Origin: Patagioenas fasciata
Lineage: Eukaryota; Chordata; Aves; Columbiformes; Columbidae
NCBI RefSeq assembly: GCF_037038585.1
Contig: NC_092525.1
Span: 1,528,969 to 1,592,968 of the forward strand
DNA length: 64,000 nt
Direction: 5' to 3'
The notes below the pieces were generated by a model. The model worked only from the letters and a program-made list of their open reading frames with translations. It was not told the DNA's origin and ran no database searches. This document shows positions 20,901 through 30,000 of this stretch, one piece after another. Every line of letters starts with the position of its first letter. The stretch's first letter is position 1. Both the position numbers and the translations under genes were made by a program.

Positions 20901-21790
20901 GGGGGGAATCTTGTGATTCACCGGAGCGTTTTCCACCATTGTCTTGCTGGATTTCTTGACACCGCTTGACCTGTTGGAGCGCTCACCCTCACAGTTCTCT
21001 TGCTGGATATCTTGGGACCTCTTGAACCACTGGGGAGCTCCCACCTGCCACCTTCTTACCGCATTTATTGAGACTTCCTGATCTGCTGGATTGCTCTCCC
21101 CACCGGCCTTCCTCTTGCACTTTTTGGGGGAGTCTTCTTGACACGTCCGAGTGCTCTCCCTCACCCTCGTCTTGCCTCTAGTCAGGGCGCTCTTCTCCCG
21201 CTGGAACGCTCCTCCCCGCCATCCTATTGCCAGACTGAGAATTCTTGACCTGCCGCAGTCCTGCCCCGCCATGCTCCTGCCTTCTGCCTGGGAAGTCACT
21301 TGAAGAACTGGAGCGCTCTCCCCCGCTGTCCTCTTGCCTTTCCTCAGTGGGATTTTGGCCTGCTAAAGAGCTCCTCCCTGTCGTCCTCTTGCTGGATTTC
21401 TCGGTACCTCTTGACCCACTGGGTCTCTCCTCCTGCCGTCCTTTTGCCTTTCCTTAGTACATTCTTGGTCTGCTGGAGTGCTCCCCCCCACCATCCTCTT
21501 GCTGGATTTCTCGGGACCCCTTGTCCCATATAGGACATTCCCCGCCACCACCATCCTGGTGTGTTTTTTAGGAGAGTCTTGTGATCGACCAGAGCGCTCC
21601 CCCCTTGACATCCTCTTCCCCTTTTTCTGGGTGACTTTTGAACCACTGGTGAACTCTCCCCCATCATCCTCTTGCCACATATATTGAGACTTGTTGATCC
21701 GCCAGAGCGCTTCCCCCACTGTCCTCTTGCCAGATTTACTGATACCTCTTGTCCTGTCAGAGCGCTCCCTCTCGCAGTCCTCTTTGTTCA
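17957..21790. repeat. 56-bp-unit minisatellite, about 3.8 kb
   Basis: The plus-strand unit is approximately GAGCGCTCCCCCTCGCCGTC followed by CTCTTGCTGGATTTCTTGGG and ACCTCTTGACCCACTG, 56 bp with small length variation, and roughly 65-70 copies. Copies diverge, and a 1,613-bp higher-order repeat is visible (for example 19561 against 21174). The minus strand is open over long stretches (up to 207 codons) as KSSKRTARGS and NPARGRQGGAL-type peptides. This may be genuine coding of a repetitive basic protein or merely stop-poor GC-rich repeats. Unit-2 copy at 46791-50624. Confidence 0.9.
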
Positions 21791-22660
21791 GTTTGTAGGG
21801 TAGGAGGGGGGATCTCTGATTACAGAAAGGTCCCTTTGTTCTAGGAGACATTCCCTTGCTCCATGCTTCAGGTTGCCCATCTTCCCTCTCATTTTCAATA
21901 TGCACGTCCATCACCTTCCTCCTCTTCTTTCTTGATCCCTCGACTCCCGCATGAACTCAAATCCTCTTTCTTGATCACTCTTTCTCGTAAGTTCACAACC
22001 TTACTTTCCTTTCTTGCTTTCGCCTTTGTGAGCTGCTCCACCCAAACCGAAATGCCCTGAAGACAGAAATACACCCACCCCAAGCCCGTACAGTCACATA
22101 GGGGGTGAGTCCGCTCGCTGACGCATCCCCACATCCCACAGCAAGCCCACCTTGCCTTGGCCCCGGCCCCCCGCACAGGCCTTCCCACCAACCCAGCCCC
22201 TCCGTAGCAGCACAGTTTCCCAGCATGCACCCCACAAAGACTTTCTTTGCCAGTCACCCCTGGCACTTACAGCAACACACCACATCAGCATCAAGAGCCC
22301 TGGGAGTGGAGAGCTGGCCAGGCCCTCACCCCGGCAGGATCCTCTTCCCCCTCCTTTAGCTGATGGCAGACAGACAAGACACCTCCCAAGAGGTGTCCAG
22401 TCCTCTCTCTCAACCACTCATGAGTACAAAAGCCCAGCCTCTACTCACCCACCCCGCCTCCCAAAACCCCACCAGCAGCCCCTGGTCCCAGCTGAACAGC
22501 AGCCAGTGCTGAAGATCTGGCTCGTGTTGTCGGACACAACCTTCCCATGGATGTCTGGGCCCCTGAGCAGTTTCCAGGGGTGGGAGGGCGCAGTCCTGAT
22601 TACAGGGAGGTCCCTGTCCCAAGGGGGACATTTTCTTCCTCCTCACTCCTGAGTCGCAGC
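21791..22660 (-). repeat. Exon-like module, copy B
   Basis: It holds a header (GGTAGGAGGGGGGATCTCTG type), charged 44-bp-repeat sequence and a minus-strand acceptor CTGTCTTCAG before GGCATTTCGG near 22055. An intron-like GC-rich stretch follows, with CAGCATGCACCCCACAAAG. It is closely similar to copy C to the right. Unit-2 copy at 50625-51494. Confidence 0.7.
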
Positions 22661-23551
22661 TCCATCACCTTCCTCCTCTTCTTTCTTGATCCCTCCTGAC
22701 TCGCAGCTCTACCACCGTCATCTTCTTTCTTGATCCCTGTTGACTTGCAGATGCACTCCAATCCTCTTTCTTGATCGCTCTTCCTCGTAGGTTCACCACC
22801 TTCCTCTTCTTTCTTGCTTTCGCCTTTGCGAGCTGCTCCACCCGAACAGAGATGCACAGAAAACAAAAGTATACCCACCCCAGGCCCGTACAGTCACACG
22901 AGGGGGCGAGTCCGGTCGCTGACGCATCCCCACACCCCACCACAAGGCCACCTTGCCTTGGCCCCGGCCCCCCGCACAGGCCTTCCCACCAACCCAGCCC
23001 CTCCGTAGCAGCACAGTTTCCCAGCATACACCCCACCACAAGTCCACCTTGCCTTGGCCCCGGCCCCCCGCACAGGCCTTCCCACCAACCCAGCCCCTCC
23101 GTAGCAGCACAGTTTCCCAGCATGCACCCCACAAAGACTTTCTTTGCCAGTCACCCCTGGCACTTACAGCAACACACCACACCAGCATCAAGAGCCCTGG
23201 GAGTGGAGAGCTGGCCAGGCCCTCACCCCGGCAGGATCCTCTTCCCCCTCCTTTACCTGCTGGCAGACAGACACCTCCCAAGGGATGACCACCCTGCTCC
23301 CTTAACTGCTCCCAAGTCCAAGAGCCCAGCCCCTGCTCACCACCCCCACCTCCCAAAACACAGCCAACAGCCCCTGCTCCCATTTTACCACTTTACCCCC
23401 GAGCACGGTTTCTAGGGGTGGGAGGGGGACGCACTAATCACAGATCGTTCCCTGTGCTTAAGGATACATTCTCCTTCTCGCTGGCTCAGCCTGCCCATCT
23501 TCCTCCTCACTCTTGACTCGTAGCTCCAATCCTCTTTCGTGATCGCTCTTC
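22575..23551 (-). repeat. Exon-like module, copy C, with a 96-bp internal tandem duplication
   Basis: The same order of elements as copy B. The acceptor position before GGTGGAGCAGCTCGC reads TCG instead of CAG, so this copy may no longer splice at that point. A 96-bp block starting CCACCTTGCCTTGGCCCCGG is present twice in tandem (22948 and 23044). A further header at about 23415-23470 starts the next copy, which the small ERV interrupts. Unit-2 copy at 51409-52385. Confidence 0.7.
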
Positions 23552-23907
23552 TGTGTCAGTACACGGAAGACCGGGCACATGAGAAACTGCAAGAGTCAAC
23601 AGCATGAGAACAAGCATTAGTGGAAAAATACAAGAACAAAGGACTGTATGCTATGTGATACATCAAGGACAGAGGAGTTGATACAGGATTGATGCATCAA
23701 GGACAGAGGGACAGCTTGTGATAGACAAAAAAGGTGTTTATGGCAGTGACTTTGGTGGGAACACAAAACACATCACTTATGTAATGACTAACTTAGCTAA
23801 TCAACAAATGCTTGAGCAAGCATCATAGCGAGTATAAACGCAAGCCTGATTTGTAATAAACATCTCTCATTGCACCTTAAAAGAGAGTCCGTACCGCATT
23901 CGCTACA
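23552..23907 (+). mobile_element. 5' LTR (356 bp) of the deleted ERVK
   Basis: It starts TGTGTCAGTA and ends CGCTACA. TATA-like GAGTATAAACGC and AATAAA poly(A) signals are in the expected order near the 3' side. Unit-2 copy at 52386-52741. Confidence 0.87.
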
Positions 23908-23909
23908 AA

Positions 23910-23929
23910 TGGCGCCCTGGAACAGGGAC
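23910..23929 (+). other. Primer binding site, tRNA-Lys(UUU) type with two extra bases
   Basis: TGGCGCCCTGGAACAGGGAC equals the lysine-3 site with TG inserted after the eighth base. Two bases (AA) separate it from the LTR end. Confidence 0.75.
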
Positions 23930-24051
23930 TTTCAGCGTGCCTATAAAGGCAGTAGCCGCTCTGGTAGCGAAGCCCAATCGAACCAGGAAACAGGACCGGG
24001 AACCAGGACAGTGCACGCCCACCACCAACGAAAGGTGAGCGATTGGGAACC

Positions 24052-24144
24052 ATGGGAGGGAAGTTATCCCTTAAGCAAAGACAAACCCTGGATGTCCTTC
24101 AACATGCGCTACAAACGCAAAATCAGGATGTATCAGGGGTCTGA
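24052..24144 (+). pseudogene. gag: ERVK gag N-terminal fragment
   Basis: An ATG in good context opens a frame beginning MGGKLSL, with Gly at position 2 as in a myristoylated Gag. It stops after 30 codons (TGA at 24142). Decayed gag sequence continues in other frames to about 24320, where it joins the truncated 3' LTR. It matches the gag start of the larger provirus, whose ATG is lost. Confidence 0.75.
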
Positions 24145-24324
24145 TTGGTGAGTTTATTAGAATGGATTGCTAATCATGTGCTAGACTTTCCTACAACTGG
24201 TACATTTCAGTTGGAGACATGGCACAAAGATGAATGAGAATTATATGAACAGGTAACGACTGGAGATAAAGCTGCTTGCAAAATATTCATCTACTTGGGG
24301 AAAAATTATGACTACTAAGATACA

Positions 24325-24531
24325 GGATACAGGACTGATACATCAGGGACAGAGGGACAGCTTACTATAGAAAAAAATGCGTATATGGCAGTTACATCGC
24401 TCATGTCATGTCTAACTTAGCTAAAGAGCAAATGCTTGAGCAAGCATCATAGCGAGTATAAATGCAAACCTGAGTTTGTAATAAATGTCTCTCATGGCAC
24501 CTTACCGTGAGTCCACGCCAGATTCGCTACA
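24325..24531 (+). mobile_element. 3' LTR, 5'-truncated (about 207 bp)
   Basis: It aligns with the 5' LTR from about 23674 to its end, through GATACAGGA, the TATA-like box, AATAAA and the terminal GCTACA. It differs from the 5' LTR at many bases, which indicates age since insertion. Its first half was lost together with the internal region. Confidence 0.8.
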
Positions 24532-24537
24532 CTCTTC

Positions 24538-25640
24538 CTCATAGGTTCACCACCTTCCTCTCCTTCCTTGCTTTTCCTTTGCACGCTGCTCCACCTGAAG
24601 AGAAACACACAGAGGACTGAGCTACACCAGCCCAAGGGCACTACAATCAGACAGGGGCTGAGTCCGGGGGCTGACACCTCCCCACACCCCACAACGAGCC
24701 CACCTTGCCTTGGCCCCGGCCCCTCGCACATGCCTTAGAGATATCATAGCTCAGTACAAATCCCCACAGTCCTCACCTGCTGTTTGGTGCTTGCGGAGGG
24801 TCACACTCCCTGTGCCCCAGGGCACTGGCCCTACACGGCCAAGCTCGGCAGCGGGACTGTCTGGAGCTGCCGCTGGCTGGTTCTCCAGCTTTAGGGTCAC
24901 CCGCAGAAGCCCGCTCTCCTCAGCTCTGCACACCCATCCAGTTGCGCCGCCCAGGCAAAGTCAGCTTCACCCTCTGCTCTACACCTCACCTGCAAACAAC
25001 CAACTCTTCAACTGACAACTGTCCAAAACCCACCGACAAACTCTCCACACCTCAGCCTTTCGTTTGCAACTGCTGCCTCTAGTGCATCTCACAGACAAGC
25101 CTTCAAAATCCCCTCATCCTGCAATAACACTCCAGCACTGATCACCTGCGGGAACAACTACCACAATACCATGCAAACACCAACCACTTCTGGCACGGAA
25201 ATATCACTTTCTCCTCAAGATTCCACCCTACACCAACTGCTGACAAACACACGCTGTCCTCACCAAAGCCAAACGCTGCAACAACCAGCGACAACTCAAA
25301 TTTGCGTGGGCGGTGCAAAATTGCAGGGGTGAGCTAATGCAGAGCTGGGCTTGAAAGCTGCAGAGTGTACACCCTGTTGTTTAACGTGGCGAGTCACTCC
25401 CATTCTGCCTTCTCCCTGGGAGAAGCGCATGAGCAGAGGTTGCTTCAAGGCACGATGAGAACGGTTCGGTTCTCCGGGTCTCGGAGGCGAGAGTAATAAA
25501 TGTGGTCTGTGTCGTGGCGCAGGAACTTCCCATCCACTTGCTTCTCCATTCAGTCTGGTGCTGCAAGAGAGGGAGAGAAAGAAAAAGTTAGGACCGAGTT
25601 AACAACCTCATCATCCCTGACCCCTAACCTGCAGGAATCC
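24538..25640 (-). repeat. Exon-like module, copy A' (paralogue of 15713-17000)
   Basis: It is closely similar to copy A over about 1.05 kb. It lacks the block of about 90 bp after the GCACATGCC stretch, which looks like a deletion between short direct repeats. The acceptors TTTCTCTTCAG (near 24598) and CTCTCTTGCAG (25561 onward) are conserved. Unit-2 copy at 53372-54474. Confidence 0.75.
25381..25560 (-). CDS. Candidate exon, paralogue of 16645-16912, early stop
   Basis: The same acceptor and the same first residues as the copy-A exon (MEKQVDGKFLRHDTDHIYYS). The ATG-initiated frame ends after 34 codons. A different frame, starting at the splice junction, stays open for about 60 codons. Unrecognised. 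Unit-2 copy at 54215-54394. Confidence 0.25.
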   Translation of the reverse strand, partial: HQTEWRSKWMGSSCATTQTTFITLASETRRTEPFSSCLEATSAHALLPGRRQNGSDSPR

Positions 25641-25771
25641 TAGGAGGCCTGATATAAGTTTTGCTCATCTCCCTGTCTTTGCTGGAATACTTTACTGTAT
25701 AAATTTCTGTCATCAACATTCTCTTAACCGATCTGATGTGTTCATAGTTCCTAGCCCAGCATCCTTTCCTC

Positions 25772-26447
25772 AAAGTACCTCAGCATTTCCCTTTGAAACC
25801 ACACCTTAGTGCCATCCCGTCCCAGAGCTACCTCAGCATTTCCCACTGCAGCCTCTGCGATGCCATCTCCTCCCTGAGGTACCTCAGCCTTTACCACCAA
25901 AACCTCTCTCCCTTCCGTCCTCTCCTTTAAGTCCCTCACCCTTTCCCGCCAAAGCCTCCCCCGATGTCATCACCTCCCTGAGGTACCTCAGCCTTTCTCG
26001 TCAAAGCCTCCCCCAATATCATCCCCTCCCTGAGGTACCTCAGCCATTCCCGTCAAAGCCTCCCCCGATATCATCCCCTTCCCGAGGTAGCTCAGCCTTT
26101 CCTGTCAAAACCTCCCCCGATATCATCCCCACCCCGAGGTACCTCAGCCTTTCCTGTCAAAGCCTCCCCCGATATCATCCCCACCCCGAGGTACCTCAGC
26201 CTTTCCTGTCAAAGCCTCCCCCGATATCATCCCCTCCCCGAGGTACCTCAGCCTTTCCTGTCAAAACCTCCCCCGATATCATCCCCTTCCCGAGGTACCT
26301 CAGCCTTTCCTGTCAAAGCCTCCCCCGATATCATCCCCACCCCGAGGTACCTCAGCCTTTCCTGTCAAAGCCTCCCCCGATATCATCCCCTCCCCGAGGT
26401 ACCTCAGCTTTTCCCACCTAAGCTCCTCCCGCGCCGTCCCGCCCTCA
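25772..26447. repeat. 52-bp-unit minisatellite, 13 copies
   Basis: Copies begin every 52 bp in perfect register from 25772 to 26396. The unit opens with the palindrome GAGGTACCTC, followed by AGCCTTTCCTGTCAAAGCC and TCCCCCGATATCATCCCC. The outer copies are diverged and the central ones nearly identical. A three-unit (156-bp) alternation of AAAACC/AAAGCC/AAAGCC is visible. It abuts a CpG island. Unit-2 copy at 54606-55281. Confidence 0.95.
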
Positions 26448-27170
26448 GGTTCCTCCGCCGCTCCCTCCGTTCCCGGCCCCCCCCGCCCCTCGCGCCCCCC
26501 CTTGGCGCTCCCGACCCGCCGCTGCCCCCTCCCGCTCGCTTTCCTCCCTCTGTCCTGTGTCACTACGGGGGCTCCCCCCTCCGCCCCACGGCCCCGCCCG
26601 AGCCCCGCGCAGCGCTCAGCGCGGGGCTCCCTTCCCTCACAGCCGCCCGCGTGTTTCCCCCTCGCCCCGGCCTGGGGCCGCGCTGTTGCGGCTGGCTGCC
26701 CCTCGCCTTCCTCCTTCCGAAACCAGCCCGTCTGTCACCCTCCAGCCTCGCCCCTCAGCCGGTCCCGGGCCGTCCCCGTCCAGTCTCCCCACTGTCCGCC
26801 CGCCCCTCGCTCACCGCCGGCCCCGCCATTCCTCCCGCGCTGCTCCAGCCGCCGCACCGCCGGCACGCGCTCCGCGGCCCGCGCACTTACGCAGCGTGTC
26901 CCCGCCCATCCCGCGCAGGAGCCAATCCCGTCCGCGTCCGCCACCGGGCTGCGCCCCCCCCCCCCGCCTCCGCGCCCGGCACTGGCCCCCCCTGCCCCTC
27001 GCCTCCCTTCCGGAGCCACCGGCGGCCGCAGAGCGGCGCTGTCCGCCCGCAGGGCGGGGCCGGGAGCTTTCAGGCTGCGTCTGCCCGGGACCGAGGGCTC
27101 TGCCGCCTGCCCGGGACAGCCCGGGACCGAGGGCTCCGCCGCTGCAGCCCGTTTCGTGCCGTTTGCACCC
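26410..27170. promoter_or_regulatory. CpG island, candidate promoter
   Basis: Extremely GC- and CpG-rich, with long Arg/Pro/Ala-rich shadow frames on the plus strand (278, 216 and 208 codons) that overlap in all three phases, which argues against coding. Leftward transcription from here would run through the exon-like modules on the minus strand, so it is the natural promoter candidate for that family. Unit-2 copy at 55244-56004. Confidence 0.6.
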
Positions 27171-30000
27171 CTCAGGTTACACGGCTGCAGCCTTCCTGCT
27201 GGTTTAGCTCACACACCTTTCTTCTTTCTAACTGCACAGCAGTTCACACTCACAAAAGTTCGTGCTGGTTGGCATAAGAGTATCTGCATAAGAATTTACA
27301 AACATTACAAAGATATACCACAGACCACAGCTCTCTAAGCTTTCAAGTTAAAGTTCCATGTTTAAATAAAACAGACAATACCAGTAGAGCTGTGTACCTC
27401 TGTCGTCTTTGTTCAGAAAGAAGTGACAACACCAGAAAACACATTGACAGCCAGTGCTTTGAACAGTGAAGGTGGGATCTACAAAAGTCTGATTAAACTA
27501 AACAGCCTCAGGTCTTTATCAAGCTGCAGATCTGCCAGGAATGCTGAAATGCAAGAGTTTACTCCTGCAATATTCCACGATGGAACAGCCACTTCATATC
27601 AAATATAATCTCAAAGTTCCAAACCAGTACATTAAAAAGCTACCAGTAAGTATTAGAAGACCACTGCAAGATCTTATTGCTTTTTGAGTTAAATAATAAT
27701 TTTTCAATAAACCAAAACCCAAACAGGTTCTCAAATCTGTTGCTTATCATCCTGTTCATTCATTAGCACTGCAGCAATCAGTTTTTATACAATGTGTCAA
27801 CAGAGGCGTCTAAAAAACCCCAAACAAAACTTATTCAAGTCCACGGACACCCCCGCCCTCCTTGCCCCCCCTCACCCTGAGCCCCACGATCACCACTTGG
27901 TGCGGGAGAGGAGCACAACTCGACAGACAGAACCAGAAATCCGACTGCGGTAAGAAGGAAACATCGAGGTAGTTACAGCTTCCTTAAACATTCAAAATCT
28001 GATGTCTTCCAAAACAAAGCACATCATCCTCATCATTTAAAAAGCAAAGTTGCTTTGTACGTCTCTGATCCTCACACCAGCTGAGTGGTTCTCAAGTCCG
28101 CTGAGCTCCACTGTGCAGCCACCCCCACGTCTGTGTCGCCTTGTCTGGAGTCCCCAGTCGCGGGACAGTGAGTGGGGTTGGACTCCAGTGATAAAGAAAA
28201 ACACAAAGAGTCAAATTGGAAAAGTAATTAAAACAGAAGATCTGAAAGCCAGTTTAATTTTAATAACTTATTTGTACACTGCTATAAGCATATGAAGTAT
28301 GGGGGTCACGAACTCTTGCTACCACATATGTGCCTTATTACAATAAGCACAGGAAACAAGGAAGTAGCATTCCTTCTATTTTTGATGTAATTATGAGCTA
28401 ATACATCTCCTGAGATGGCTTCCAGACCTGATTTAGTATCTACACTGTGTTGTACTGCAGATAAATACCTCAGGTCAGCATTAATTGAAGACAATGTGCA
28501 GAATGAGCAATATGCAGGTAAGCACAAGATCCTGGATTCCTTACAAGAGTCTACTTTTAAAATTGTCTGAAAATGCTGCAGAAATTGTAGCAGATAAACA
28601 ACAGTAGCCACATTTTGTCCTATGGCATTTACATAATGTTGATCCACCTGTATTAACTTGTGCCCTTTCGGAACAGAGCTGTAAACTCAGAGTGTCCAAA
28701 GACTTCTTTCTTTTGAATAGAATACGCTTAAACTGGCTGTCTTGAACAGACTGGCTGTGCAGACTTGCAGCAGTTGAATGGAGGATGTGATTCCAGTGAA
28801 TGGAGACAGAAAGAAGATCAGCACAAAAGCAGCAATGACAGACCAGAGACACCCACCTAGAGCCTACGGAGACCAAAAAAAGTCGTCGCGTGGGCTTAGC
28901 AGTTGGGGAACCAGACCAAACAGCCTGGTTATTCTCCACCAGGAGGGTCTTTATCTGGCCATGATCATGTCATCAATGGAGAAACTCACCATCATCAGAC
29001 AGAGTGCAGGCGTGGGCAATGAGAGCAGCAAATCCAGCACCGACACGGTGTCAGAGTTTGTACAGACAATGAACACGCTCACGGGTCTTGTTCAATACTT
29101 TACACACTATTCTGAAAAGAGACACTGATTTAACTGTTGCACAGCACATACTGTCACTTTACACAACTTGGAGAAACAAAGCAAGCTCATAAAGTTCATA
29201 CTCCATACATCAGGATAGGAGGTTACTCATAAAATGCAATCATCTCTGCCAGATACAGGCAAATGCACATATTTATTTGAAGCAAATTCCAAGTTTATAC
29301 CGTCATCTCAGGTCAAATTCTGCTATCAGACACAGGACACACAGCTCAAATGCCAACAGCTCATAGGAAAGCTTCACAAGAGAATGAACTAAACATACAG
29401 CTATGGAATCAAGTGTGTTTTATCAATACGTCAAATGCAACTCTAATTCCCCTAGGCCCTCACGTTAATAGAAACCCCACAGAGTTTCTAGAAAGAATGT
29501 CCATAAAATTGACATGCGACATTACCCTCAGTGAGTCTCCTGAACCAGACGGCAGAGCAACCGACCCGCAGCAAGGACAACACAGAACAGACAGTTCTGC
29601 TGGAAACGCAAGGAACGGACTAAAAGTAACCATTCTGCATTACAGAATTAATGCATTGTGTCACTTTGTGTAGATAATTCACCCATAAAAATCAGTAAAT
29701 TTGAAGGCCACCCTTACTGATAAATGCCTATATGTTTGTAGTCATGTTTAATAAAACACACTTTGTGAGGGTTTTTTGACTCAAGAAGGACACTGGATCA
29801 GTGTGCTTTGGATTATTTCTGTAAGGAGCCATAACTCAACAGAAAGATAGCTTTAAGAAAGCGTGCAATTAGCTATTAATTGGACAAAATAAGTGTAGTT
29901 AGCACATAATAAATAGTTTTAAATGGTCTCACAAGTAGTTCATGTGATACATTTCCCTCAGGGTCTCCTGATATCTCCCATTCATTTCTATTAAACCTGC
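27171..30000. other. No recognised gene
   Basis: Moderate-GC to AT-rich sequence. Overlapping frames on both strands at 28306-29128 (up to 132 codons) have fairly normal composition but match no family I know. They may be an old retropseudogene or chance. Unit-2 copy at 56005-58834. Confidence 0.45.

Larger units (their letters stand above)
23546..24537 (+). mobile_element. Internally deleted ERVK provirus (980 bp) with 6-bp target duplication
   Basis: CTCTTC at 23546-23551 and again at 24532-24537 brackets the element, a perfect 6-bp target-site duplication. Inside lie a full 5' LTR, a lysine primer site, a leader and gag start, and a 3' LTR that lacks about its first 120 bp. Almost all of gag, pol and env is deleted. 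The LTR family is the same as in the minus-strand provirus at 11579-15712, but the orientation is opposite. The target is the charged-repeat exon module. Unit-2 copy at 52380-53371. Confidence 0.9.

Noticed and set aside
17957-21790. CRISPR-like array
   Set aside because: The 56-bp units are contiguous and diverged, with no unique spacers, and the context is vertebrate.
26502-27338. Three overlapping plus-strand frames of 208-278 codons
   Set aside because: All three phases are open at once with Pro/Arg/Ala-rich text, as expected from CpG-island composition.
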